Below, in pieces: positions 28,089 through 37,700 of a DNA stretch of 64,000 nucleotides. The DNA comes from Calothrix sp. PCC 7507 (GTDB lineage: Bacteria > Cyanobacteriota > Cyanobacteriia > Cyanobacteriales > Nostocaceae), in NCBI RefSeq assembly GCF_000316575.1, contig NC_019682.1, forward strand, positions 5,330,001 to 5,394,000. Direction: 5' to 3'. Position numbers and translations under genes: made by a program. The notes beneath the pieces were generated by a model. The model saw only the letters and a list, made by a program, of their open reading frames with translations, did not search any database and had not been told where the DNA came from. Position 1 is the stretch's first letter. The number at the start of each line of letters is the position of its first letter.

Positions 28089-28922
28089 TTATGCTTTAGT
28101 TTTTAAAGGTTCCCGGTTTAAAACTTGATTTAACTTACCGCTGCGATAACCCTCTAAATCTAGAGTGACGTAGATAAATCCAAATTCTTGAAAAGCAGCC
28201 ACTACTTTTTGTAAATCCATCGTCAGCACAAACTCTTTGATTTGTTCTGGTGACAACTCAATACGTGCTGTATCCCCTTCAGAACGCACGCGTAAATTTT
28301 GTAACCCCAGCTTTCGCAGATAAATTTCCGCTCTACCAACTCGCTGTAATTTAGCGATCGTAATCTCTTCACCGTAGGGAAAGCGAGAACTCAAACAAGG
28401 TTGGGCAGGTTTATCCCACCAAGGTAAACCGAGTTGTTGTGAAAGTTGGCGGACTTCCATTTTAGTAACACCGACTTCTGCCAGAGGCGATCGCGCACCT
28501 CTTTCTTTAGCCGCCTGAATTCCTGGCCGATAATCGTGTAAATCATCAGCATTCACCCCATCCACTACATAGGGATAACCAAACTCCAAAGCCAAGGGTT
28601 TGAGGGTGTCATGTAATTCACTTTTGCAGAAATAACAGCGGTTGACAGGGTTGGAGGTGTAATTAGGATTGTCCATCTCATGCGTCTGAACGATTTTATG
28701 GAGAATCCCCATAGTTGCTGCTTGAATTTTGGCGTCTTCCAGTTCTTCTGGTAACAGCGAAGGCGAAACAGCAGTCACAGCCAAAGCGCGATCGCCCAAA
28801 ACATCATAAGCAATCTTCGCCACCAAAGTACTATCAACACCCCCAGAGTAAGCTATTAGCGCTTGCTCCATTTGAGCGAATATAACTTTTAGTTGCTCAA
28901 GTTTTTTTGTTAGTGTCGTCAT
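28089..28922 (-). CDS. larE: LarE-type pyridinium-3,5-bisthiocarboxylate synthase
   Basis: LarE supplies sulfur for the nickel-pincer cofactor first found in lactate racemase. The PP-loop is YSGGVDST (residues 25-32). Cys96 and Cys99 (NRCYFCK) and Cys176 (QPCLSSRFPYG) are all present. In the Lactiplantibacillus enzyme only Cys176 is used, as a sacrificial donor, whereas three-Cys homologues bind a [4Fe-4S] cluster, so this protein is inferred to be of the cluster type. larB, larC and a racemase are not in the window. It is convergent with the DUF4864 gene. Confidence 0.85.
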   Translation of the reverse strand: MTTLTKKLEQLKVIFAQMEQALIAYSGGVDSTLVAKIAYDVLGDRALAVTAVSPSLLPEELEDAKIQAATMGILHKIVQTHEMDNPNYTSNPVNRCYFCKSELHDTLKPLALEFGYPYVVDGVNADDLHDYRPGIQAAKERGARSPLAEVGVTKMEVRQLSQQLGLPWWDKPAQPCLSSRFPYGEEITIAKLQRVGRAEIYLRKLGLQNLRVRSEGDTARIELSPEQIKEFVLTMDLQKVVAAFQEFGFIYVTLDLEGYRSGKLNQVLNREPLKTKA

Positions 28923-29247
28923 TTTTCTGTTCCTACCGCAGTCCTATAGCACCCAACAAATTCTATTCTAGATGCTGATAATGGATGGGTTGAGAGTAGT
29001 AGAATTTTGTGCGATATCAGAATGGTGATGTCTATGACGGGCTACGCCTAGGGTGTTGACTTTGTACGAAATTAGCTAAAAATTATCATGCAATTTTTGT
29101 GTTTACCGTAGGGGCATCGGCACTGCCGTGCCCTGATGAGAACGTTAACTACGACTATGATTTTGGATGATGCATTTTGGGCTGAAAACCCTCAGAGTCA
29201 ATAGCCTAGGCTACGCCTACTCACTTTTACTGTTTTGGGGGCGATCG

Positions 29248-29367
29248 CACCTAGCATTTTCCATTTCACGCCAAATGCTATTGGAAGTGCTGGAGTCTTT
29301 GCAAGCGCGATCGCTAATTCAAACCACTGGCGCTAGAATCTCACTACATCCTTTGGCGATGGAATAA
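29248..29367 (+). pseudogene. NB-ARC/WD40 STAND protein remnant
   Basis: About 39 residues (LLEVLESLQARSLIQTTG and RISLHPLAME, then stop) match the segment following the NB-ARC domain in cyanobacterial WD40 STAND ATPases, where a winged-helix stretch reads like LLEALESLSRRSLIE and QPVVMEYVTE. Nothing of the P-loop or WD40 blades is nearby. The gap 28923-29394 also contains gtctatgacgggctacgcc and ggggcatcggcactgccgtg repeats. Confidence 0.5.
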
Positions 29368-29394
29368 TAGCAATTAATTACGAATTACAAATTT

Positions 29395-31215
29395 TTAAGG
29401 TTGGCTGTATTTTTCCACTAGACTTGCTAAAAGTGGTAAATCAATTGGTTTAGAAATATAGTCATTGACTCCAGCCGCAAGACAGATTTCGCGATCGCCT
29501 TTCATTGCCATCGCTGTTTGGGCAATGATGGGGATCATCTGATATTGCTGATTTTCTCGTAGTTGTCGCACTAAGTCGAGACCATTGCCATCTGGCAAAT
29601 TCACATCCATTAAAATCACTGCAGGTGCTAGCCGTTGGAGAGATTCCCACATCTTGGCAGCATTATTTACCCAATTTACCTGATACCCTAACTTACCTAA
29701 ATAAATTTCCATTAATTCGGCATTCGGTAAATCATTTTCCACTAATAAAATTTCTCGGGAGACATTTGGAGTTACAGCAAGAGGCGGAAAGAGAGATAAA
29801 AAAGATGTTTCTCCCTGATTTTTCGCTGCATCGTCCCAAGGCTCCCCCATTGGGGTTAGGGGAAGTATGATTGTAAAGCTGGAGCCGCGTTCAAATTCCG
29901 ATTCCACCTGCACACAACCACCGTGAACTTCTGCCAGTTTCCGAGTCACCACTAACCCTAAACCAGTACCTTCTTCACCATTAGTTGCTTGGAAATATGG
30001 TTGAAACAATTTAGTCTGGTCTTCTTGAGAAATGCCAGTACCAGTATCCCAAACTGTAAAATGCACGAATATGCCTTTAGTGAAGACTTTTAAACCAACA
30101 GTCCCTGTGTTGGTAAACTTAAGGGCGTTGAAGAGCAAATTTAACAACATTTGCTTAAGTCGTAAGGGATCAGCTACTAGAGTTGTGACACCAGGATCTA
30201 TATCTAAAAGCAACTTCAAACCCTTATTAGCAGCTTTTTCTTTCACCAGTGCCAAAACATTACGACATAGTCCTGGTAAATTCACAGTTTCCCACTGCAC
30301 TTCCATCTGATTGGCTTCAATCTTCGAGAGATCCAAAATATCGTTGATCAGCGCTAACAGGTGCTTCCCGCTAGATTGAATGATATTTAAATACTCTTGA
30401 TGACGTTCCCTATCTGGATCGTAGCCTTGGGCTAAAAGTAGGTGGGTGAAACCAATAATCGAACTAAGTGGTGTGCGAATTTCATGACTAGTATTTGCCA
30501 AAAACTGGTTCTTGAGTTGATTGCTGCGCTCTAGTTCTCGATTAGTATTATCTAAGTGTTGCGATTTGTGCTGCAAAAATTGTATTTGTCTCAATTGTGC
30601 CAAGGCTAAAGTGCATTGCTTGGCAGCTCGCTCGATTAATTGCGATCGCAGTTTAGCTTGTGATGCTTCGAGTAACTCACAATCGGAATTGAGGGGTGCT
30701 GTCGAGATAATTAGCCAACCGATGACATCGCCAGAATCATTAACTAATTGCCCAGCACAGGGAGGCTGTTGACTGGCTAAATACTGCAAATCTTCAAGTG
30801 CTATGGGATCTTGCGATCGCCAGCGTAGCTTTTTGCCTTTTCTGTCTGTTACTTCTAAAAATGGAAGTTGTGAGCGTTGAGATGGAGAAGAAATATAAAA
30901 AAGCTTACCAACAGTTTTTTGTGACTGAAACAGAGCAATACCCACAGTATACTTTGCAAACGCCACATTACTGGTGTTCAAAGCACTGCTGAGATTGTCG
31001 GCCAAGGTTTGAAAAATTTCTGCCTCTGTAGCTCTTGGCTGTGGCACAGTAGTACAAGCAGAAAGCAGGCATTCATTGAGGTGAGTCTGTAACTGGTTCA
31101 AGCTGTGTTCTAGCCACAACTCGGCACGAAGTTGCTGTATCGTTGTCAAAAGTGTTGGTGTTGCATCTATCTGTGAGTTCTGCTCTGGTAAGCTGGAATA
31201 CTGCTGCATGGTCAA
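29395..31215 (-). CDS. Hybrid sensor histidine kinase/response regulator
   Basis: The 606-residue cytoplasmic hybrid kinase has an N-terminal sensor region (about residues 1-215) with GAF-like composition, a coiled linker, HisKA with the phospho-His in FLANTSHEIRTPLSSIIGF, HATPase_c with N-box NLLFNALKFTN and G-boxes DTGTGIS and GTGLGL, then a C-terminal REC domain with VENDLPNAELM and phospho-acceptor Asp in VILMDVNLPDG. No transmembrane segments are visible. It is divergent from the natD-like gene. The output partner is not encoded next to it. Confidence 0.93.
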   Translation of the reverse strand: MTMQQYSSLPEQNSQIDATPTLLTTIQQLRAELWLEHSLNQLQTHLNECLLSACTTVPQPRATEAEIFQTLADNLSSALNTSNVAFAKYTVGIALFQSQKTVGKLFYISSPSQRSQLPFLEVTDRKGKKLRWRSQDPIALEDLQYLASQQPPCAGQLVNDSGDVIGWLIISTAPLNSDCELLEASQAKLRSQLIERAAKQCTLALAQLRQIQFLQHKSQHLDNTNRELERSNQLKNQFLANTSHEIRTPLSSIIGFTHLLLAQGYDPDRERHQEYLNIIQSSGKHLLALINDILDLSKIEANQMEVQWETVNLPGLCRNVLALVKEKAANKGLKLLLDIDPGVTTLVADPLRLKQMLLNLLFNALKFTNTGTVGLKVFTKGIFVHFTVWDTGTGISQEDQTKLFQPYFQATNGEEGTGLGLVVTRKLAEVHGGCVQVESEFERGSSFTIILPLTPMGEPWDDAAKNQGETSFLSLFPPLAVTPNVSREILLVENDLPNAELMEIYLGKLGYQVNWVNNAAKMWESLQRLAPAVILMDVNLPDGNGLDLVRQLRENQQYQMIPIIAQTAMAMKGDREICLAAGVNDYISKPIDLPLLASLVEKYSQP

Positions 31216-31391
31216 CTAGACCGCTGAACAAGTTGAGCTTCGTGCTTTTGTGCGAACAGGATTCTGTGTATATTAGCGCACAAACGCCTTCTATTTATAA
31301 AGCATAACTTATAGTGTCGAATGTGACGAGGATCTCAAAAGTTATTGTATGAAATCACTCACTTATTATTTATTGAGAACAACTGAGGATT

Positions 31392-32276
31392 ATGGATATA
31401 CAAATTGCTCAACTAATGCAATTTTCGCAATTAATCATCAACGGGATTGCCGTGGGGAGCATTATTGCTCTAGCAGCAGTTGGACTCACTCTTACCTATG
31501 GGATTTTACGGTTATCTAATTTTGCCCACGGTGACTTTCTGACATTAGGAGCCTATTTGACACTACTAGTCAATACCCTAGGAGTGAATATTTGGCTGTC
31601 GATGATCTTGGCGACGGTAGGAACAGTAGCAGCAATGCTATTGTCAGAAAAATTGCTGTGGTCAAAGATGCGCTCTATCCGAGCTAATTCCACTACCCTG
31701 ATTATTATCTCCATTGGACTGGCCTTATTTCTCCGCAACGGCATTATCTTTATCTGGGGTGGCAAAAACCAAAACTATAATGTGCCCGTTACTTCTGCCT
31801 TAGATATTTTCGGCTTAAAAGTGCCACAAAATCAATTATTTGTGCTGGGGCTAGCAGTGGTGGCAATTTTGGGGCTGCACTATCTACTGCAAAATACTAA
31901 AATCGGCAAAGCCATGCGAGCCGTTGCTGATGATTTGGACTTAGCCAGAGTTTCTGGGATCAATGTTGACCAAGTAATTTTCTGGACTTGGTTGATTGCT
32001 GGTACGCTCACATCTTTGGGTGGTAGTATGTACGGGCTGATTACAGCTGTGCGCCCAAATATGGGCTGGTTCTTGATTCTACCATTATTTGCCTCTGTAA
32101 TTTTAGGCGGTATTGGTAATCCTTACGGTGCGATCGCTGCAGCTTTTATTATTGGTATCGCTCAAGAAGTCAGCACTCCCTGGCTTGGTTCTCAGTATAA
32201 ACAAGGTATAGCGCTGTTGATCATGATTTTGGTGCTGCTCATTCGTCCCAAAGGTTTATTCAAAGGAACGATTTGA
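31392..32276 (+). CDS. natD: Branched-chain/neutral amino acid ABC transporter permease (LivH family)
   Basis: The 294-residue inner-membrane permease has about eight hydrophobic segments. LivH-type motifs are clear: GIAVGSIIALAAVGLTLTYG, LSNFAHGDFLTLGAY, the cytoplasmic loop KIGKAMRAVADDLDLARVSG that contacts the ATPase, and ASVILGGIGNPYGAIAAA. In Anabaena the N-I neutral amino acid system has NatD as its LivH-like permease, and its genes are scattered, which fits this solitary gene. Assignment to natD rather than a paralogue is an inference. Confidence 0.85.
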   Translation: MDIQIAQLMQFSQLIINGIAVGSIIALAAVGLTLTYGILRLSNFAHGDFLTLGAYLTLLVNTLGVNIWLSMILATVGTVAAMLLSEKLLWSKMRSIRANSTTLIIISIGLALFLRNGIIFIWGGKNQNYNVPVTSALDIFGLKVPQNQLFVLGLAVVAILGLHYLLQNTKIGKAMRAVADDLDLARVSGINVDQVIFWTWLIAGTLTSLGGSMYGLITAVRPNMGWFLILPLFASVILGGIGNPYGAIAAAFIIGIAQEVSTPWLGSQYKQGIALLIMILVLLIRPKGLFKGTI

Positions 32277-32297
32277 GCAGCACCGCTTAGATGCTAA

Positions 32298-32408
32298 CTA
32301 TTCGATGATATGGAAATAGTAAGCAGCTACCAGGAAGTTGATAGCTAACAAAAACAGTGCCCAACCCGTGCGGAAAGCGTAATTTGGTTTACCACTTTTA
32401 GCAGTCAT
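32298..32408 (-). CDS. psaX: Photosystem I subunit PsaX
   Basis: The 36-residue frame reads MTAKSGKPNYAFRTGW then ALFLLAINFLVAAYYFHIIE. It has one transmembrane helix, and the pattern K-P-x-Y-x-F-R-T-x-W with LLAINFLVAAYYF matches PsaX, a peripheral one-helix subunit of cyanobacterial photosystem I. A strong Shine-Dalgarno (taggagaa) lies before the ATG. The length and sequence agree with the known 4-kDa subunit, so I am fairly sure despite the size. Confidence 0.85.
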   Translation of the reverse strand: MTAKSGKPNYAFRTGWALFLLAINFLVAAYYFHIIE

Positions 32409-32554
32409 CAGCCGTTCTCCTAAATTCAGGACTGTTTAAGAAATACCAAACAGATGCGCCAATTAGCCAATTTCTTTAAAAATATATAGGGAAGGGGGAA
32501 TTGGGCATTGGGGAGCAGGGGGCAGGGAGATTACTAACTCTTGACTCTTGACCC

Positions 32555-33502
32555 TTATATTTCCCCTTCCCCAGCATGATAGGAACTGCGAACCAAAGGG
32601 CCAGAACGGACGTGGCTGAAGCCCATTTTCCGTGCTGTGTCGCCTAGTTGATCAAATTCTTCTGGAGTCCAATATTTTTGCACTGGCAGATGTTCTAAGG
32701 AAGGACGCATATACTGACCGAGAGTTAGGCGATCGCATCCCACCGCCCTTAAATCTGCCATTGCAGTGATCACTTCCTCGCTAGTTTCTCCGTGTCCTAG
32801 CATCAAACCTGATTTTGTGGGAATGGTGGAATCTAACTCTTTAACGATAGATAGCACTCGCAGTGAGCGATCGTATTTTGCCCCCCGACGTACTGGGCCC
32901 GTTAAGCGTCGCACCGTCTCAATATTATGGTTAAAACAGGACGGATTTGCCCTCACAATCATCGCTATCCGCTGGCGTTGCTCTTCCTCTGCCATACCAA
33001 CACCGCCCCAAAAATCTGATGTCAGCACTTCAATTTGAGTTTCTGGATTCAACAAGCGGATAGTCTCCATTGTCTGCACAAAATGACCCGCGCCCTGATC
33101 CGACAAGTCATCACGGGCGACAGAAGTCAGCACCACATATCGTAATCCCAAAAGCTGTACTGCCTCTGCTACCTTTTGTGGTTCCTCTAGGTCAACAGGC
33201 ATTGGTGCATGACCTTTATCTACTTGACAAAAAGCACAAGAGCGTGTACAAGTTGGCCCCATTAGTAAAAAAGTAGCAGTTTTTTGGGTGTAGCACTCCC
33301 CTCTGTTAGGGCAGCGTCCCTCTTCGCAAATCGTGTGAATTTGCCGCTGCTTAATAATTTGTTGTACGGTGGATATCTCACTAGCCTTGCCAATAGAGCG
33401 CCGCAACCAGCGAGGCATCGCCATAATTTCCGACTTACGTTGGGCTTGTGGTGAAGAAGTCATAAATAATTCAAAATCAGAAAATTCAATTGATGCAGGC
33501 AT
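32555..33502 (-). CDS. lipA: Lipoyl synthase
   Basis: LipA is a radical-SAM enzyme that inserts two sulfurs into octanoyl-protein. Both cluster motifs are intact: the auxiliary C-x4-C-x5-C (Cys59, 64, 70 in [12 protein letters not shown]) and the radical-SAM C-x3-C-x2-C (Cys85, 89, 92 in CTRSCAFC). [13 protein letters not shown] closes the fold. The ORF of 315 residues may start later at [10 protein letters not shown] (33463). The GcvH protein in this window is one of its targets. Confidence 0.95.
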   Translation of the reverse strand: MPASIEFSDFELFMTSSPQAQRKSEIMAMPRWLRRSIGKASEISTVQQIIKQRQIHTICEEGRCPNRGECYTQKTATFLLMGPTCTRSCAFCQVDKGHAPMPVDLEEPQKVAEAVQLLGLRYVVLTSVARDDLSDQGAGHFVQTMETIRLLNPETQIEVLTSDFWGGVGMAEEEQRQRIAMIVRANPSCFNHNIETVRRLTGPVRRGAKYDRSLRVLSIVKELDSTIPTKSGLMLGHGETSEEVITAMADLRAVGCDRLTLGQYMRPSLEHLPVQKYWTPEEFDQLGDTARKMGFSHVRSGPLVRSSYHAGEGEI

Positions 33503-33763
33503 GGTGTAAGGGTAACAGTCCTGCGGCGCTACGGAAAAAATAAATTCAAATCCTCAGATTGTAATTATGGGGATTTCCCTGTTCCCTTGGAAACAAATCA
33601 TCAAGGCATCAGTAGAAGTTTTATAAAACACTTCCAAAATTCTCACTTATACCGGAATATACTATCCCCCAATCAAGATAAATGTTGGATATAGTGGGAG
33701 GATTCTCAAGGTCAATCGGCAAATCCGCCATTTCACCTACAGTTTCTGTTAGAGTAATCAGCT

Positions 33764-34399
33764 GTGGCAAGTAACAAGATTTTAGTTATAGATGACACTA
33801 CCGTTGTCAGGGTAAAAGTACGTGAGATGTTGCCTCCAGGCAATTTTGAGGTACTAGAAGCAAAAGACGGCATGGAAGGATTAAACTTCATCCTTCAGGA
33901 AAAACTCAGCTTGATTATGTTGGATTTTCTCTTGCCTAAAATGAGTGGCTGGGAAGTCTTCCAACAAGTTCAAGCCAACCCAGAGTTAAGAAAGATTCCT
34001 TTAGTGATCATGTCTGGTCGTAAGGAAGAAGTAACAGAGAAGATATCAGAACCCTTTGAATATTTTGAATTTCTCGGCAAGCCTTTTGACCAAAAGCAAC
34101 TCATTAGTGCAATTAAGTTGGCAATGGCCAAGGCCAAACAGCCGCGTCCAGAACCAGTCTTAGTCGGAGCCGTAGCCACGAAAAATGGTACAGTTTCACC
34201 TGCTAACACTGCTACTGCGCCCTTAGCAACTGCTAACACTGGCAATAGTGCAGTAGCAACCTCTAGCGCTGGAACACCTTCTTCCGCCGAAGAGGTTAAG
34301 TTGCTGAATGAAAAAATTGACAAGATGCAAGCAGAAATTGACGGCTTAAAGAAACAGCTATCTCAGGTTGTGACTTTTATTAAACAAAAAATCAAGTAA
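33764..34399 (+). CDS. CheY-like response regulator with C-terminal coiled coil
   Basis: The 211-residue protein has a REC domain (residues 5-125: acid pair Asp10/Asp11, phospho-acceptor Asp54 in IMLDFLLPKMSG, conserved Lys in FLGKPFD), an Ala/Thr/Ser-rich linker (about 140-175) and a C-terminal heptad-like helix (EEVKLLNEKIDKMQAEIDGL). No DNA-binding domain is present, so it probably signals through protein contacts. The start is GTG. Confidence 0.88.
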   Translation: MASNKILVIDDTTVVRVKVREMLPPGNFEVLEAKDGMEGLNFILQEKLSLIMLDFLLPKMSGWEVFQQVQANPELRKIPLVIMSGRKEEVTEKISEPFEYFEFLGKPFDQKQLISAIKLAMAKAKQPRPEPVLVGAVATKNGTVSPANTATAPLATANTGNSAVATSSAGTPSSAEEVKLLNEKIDKMQAEIDGLKKQLSQVVTFIKQKIK

Positions 34400-34608
34400 G
34401 TAGGTCGGCGTAAATATTTATTTTTGAAATAAGGCAGGCAGTACAAAGGACAAGAGCTTTAGCCGAGTTCATCTTTCTTGAGATAGTTATATTTATTTGC
34501 GCCTACTTGATACAAAGTAATACGAATTCTCGCAATTAAAGCCACAAATTATCTCTCCTGCTCACAAGTATCCACTTGTTAGAGACATAGTGAATCATAT
34601 ATTAACTC

Positions 34609-34655
34609 AACCTGCCTGTATGTACTCTTGAATTAAAGGGAACGGCAGGTTTTTT
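34609..34655 (+). terminator. Possible terminator downstream of the response regulator
   Basis: The arms aacctgcc and ggcaggtt (8 bp, 27-base loop) are followed by tttttta. It lies 210 nt after the stop of the CheY-like gene and upstream of the next gene. The long loop makes this moderate evidence. The remainder of 34400-34787 shows nothing recognisable. Confidence 0.5.
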
Positions 34656-34787
34656 AATAAAAAAGAATTTACTGGTTTTTTGTATCTTTTAACACGAAAC
34701 CGCAAAATTAAATAAAATCGCGTGATATTGTTACCTGCTTGATGGGAATACTCAAGAAGAGAGACTCGAGTATCAATATAGGCTGCT

Positions 34788-37700
34788 ATGACAGTATTAT
34801 TAGACACAACATATACTATTCTTGGCTATCGCATTACAGAAAAAATCTACTCAGGTAGTAAAACCCTAGTTTATCGGGCTATCAGAGAGGAAGACCAACA
34901 ATCAGTCATTCTCAAACTGATGCGGAATGAATATCCTACTTTTGCAGAAATTGCCCAATTCCGCAATCAATACACCATCACCAAAAATCTCGATCTTCCT
35001 GGCATAATTAAACCCCATAACCTAGAAAACTATCAAAATGGCTATGCCCTAGTGATGGAAGACTTTGGTGGTATTTCCCTCGCAGATTGGCAATTGGAGA
35101 AAAAACCTGTTTCCCTGAGTGAGTTTTTCGCGATCGCCATTCAAATTGTCTCCATCTTAGAAAGATTGCATCGCGATCGCGTCATTCATAAAGACATCAA
35201 GCCCGCTAACATCCTGATCCAGCCCACCACAGGTGAAATCAAAATCATCGACTTCAGTATTGCTTCCCTCCTACCTAGAGAAATTCAATTCCTCACTAAT
35301 CCCAACGTTTTAGAGGGGACACTAGCTTATATTTCTCCTGAACAAACGGGAAGAATGAACCGGGGTATCGACTACCGCACCGACTTTTATTCCCTTGGTG
35401 TCACCTTCTTTGAACTCCTCACCGGACAAGTACCCTTCAGCGCCGATGATCCAATGGAGTTAGTTCACTGTCACATCGCCAAAGAGCCACCACAAGCTAG
35501 CAGTATTAACACCAATATTCCCTCAATTTTGTCTGACATCATCAGCAAGTTGATGGCAAAAAATGCTGAAGACCGCTATCAGAGTTCTTACGGACTAAAA
35601 TATGACCTAGAGCTATGCTATGACCAGTGGCAAAATACTGGAACGGCTACCTTTGAATTGGCAGTACAGGACATTTCAGACAGTTTCCTCATCCCCGAAA
35701 AACTTTATGGTCGCCAACGTGAATTAGAAACTCTACTCGCAGCTTTTAAGCGAGTCACAGAGGGGACAACTGAAATGATTCTGGTGTCAGGTTTCTCTGG
35801 TATTGGCAAAACTGCTGTGATTAATGAAGTTCATAAACCCATTGCAAGGCAGCGTAGTTATTTCATCAAGGGGAAATTTGATCAGTTCCAAAGGGACATA
35901 CCTTTGTCAGGATTGGTGCAAGCCTTTCGGGACTTAATTGGGCAATTGCTGAGTGAAACCGATGCTCAAGTTCAACAATGGAAGGCTAGAATCTTATCAG
36001 CATTGGGTACACAAAGTCAGGTGATTACTGATGTAATTCCTGAACTTGAACTAATTGTTGGCAAGCAGCCAGAAATTACTGAACTCTCCGGAAGTGCTGC
36101 TCAAAATCGGTTCAATTTACTTTTCCAAAGATTCATCCAGGTATTCACCACCAAAGAGCATCCCTTAGTGATATTTCTGGATGACTTGCAATGGGCAGAT
36201 GTAACTTCCTTAAAATTCATGCAATTATTAATGTGTGAAAATACATCTTCTCCTTTTGCAGGTGAACTCCAAAAGCTAGGCAAGCCTCCTGGAGGTTTAT
36301 TACTAATTGGTGCATATCGGGATAACGAAGTTTCCCCGGTACATCCCCTTTCCTTGACATTAAAGGAAATCAAAGAAACAGGCACAATTATTAGTTCAAT
36401 CAATTTAAAGCCATTAAGCCAGAGTGATTTAAATCATTTAATTGCTGATGCTCTCCGTTGTCAAGAATTGCTTGCTGTTCCGCTTACCCAAATGGTATTT
36501 GCCAAAACCAAGGGAAATCCGTTTTTTACTAATCAATTCCTCAAATCTTTACATAAAGATGGAATAATTACATTTGACTTTGATGTTAATTATTGGCGGT
36601 ATGATATTTCTCAATTACAGGTCTTAGCTCTGACCGATGATGTAGTTGAATTTATGGCTCTGCAAATAGAGAGGTTGCCGAATATTACCCAGGAAGTCTT
36701 AAAACTTGCAGCTTGTATTGGTAACGAGTTTGACTTAAAGACTCTAGCTATAGTACATGAAAAATCTGCAGGAGATACAGCAACTGACTTGTGGACAGCA
36801 TTACACGAAGGGCTAATTATACCTCAAACTGATGTTTACAAATTATTTCAAGATAGTCATGTTTCAGTAGGAGTTATTGATAGTAAAAACCCTGAGCAAT
36901 TACCATTTAATAGCGTCTCATTTCCCAAATATAAATTTATACATGATCGGGTACAACAAGCTGCCTATTCTCTGATTCCTGAAGATAAAAGAAAGCCAAT
37001 TCACTTAAAAATTGGACTACTGCTGTTGAACAATATCCCAGTTGCAGAACGGGAAGACAAGATTTTTGAATTAGTTAATCAGTTCAATATCGCAGTGGAA
37101 TTCATCACCCATCAGACTAAGCGGGATGAACTAGCTGCAATGAATCTAATTGCTGGACGTAAAGCTTTGGTATCAACGGCTTATCTATCTGCAGTTAAGT
37201 ATTTAACTACAGGAATTGAACTGCTTGCAGATAATAGCTGGGGGAAGAAATATGAGTTAACGCTGGATTTGTATGAGACTGCAGCAGAGGCGGCATATCT
37301 GGCTGGAAACTTTGAGCAGATGGATCAGTTCGTAGAGGTAGTGTTAGAACAGGCTAAAACACTGCTGGAAAAGGTAAAAGTTTGTGAGGTTAAAATACAA
37401 GCTTATGGAGCGCAAAACAAAGCACTAGAAGCTGTCAATACTGCGCTAGCATTTTTGAAATTATTGGGAGTGGAGTTTCCTGATAATCCCGCTCAGTATG
37501 ATGTGCAGCTAGCGATGAGAGAAATAGCATCAAATCTGAATGGGAGGTGCATTGAGGACTTAATTGACCTTCCAGAGATGATAGAAGGTAAATCACTGGC
37601 AGCGACACTTCTCTTATCAAGTGTATCTGGTTTAGTATATCAGGCAGTTCCTCAACTTTTTCCACTGATTGTTTTTAAACAAATCAAGTTATCACTCACA

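Noticed and set aside
31243-31285. NtcA or LexA operator upstream of natD
   Set aside because: There is an inverted repeat (ttgtgcg / cgcacaa) with a 22-base gap, but no GTA-N8-TAC in good position and no LexA-like spacing, so no regulator was assigned.
34607-34807. 66-codon minus-strand frame
   Set aside because: It spans a hairpin and overlaps the start of the giant kinase; it has no ribosome-binding site and no family resemblance.
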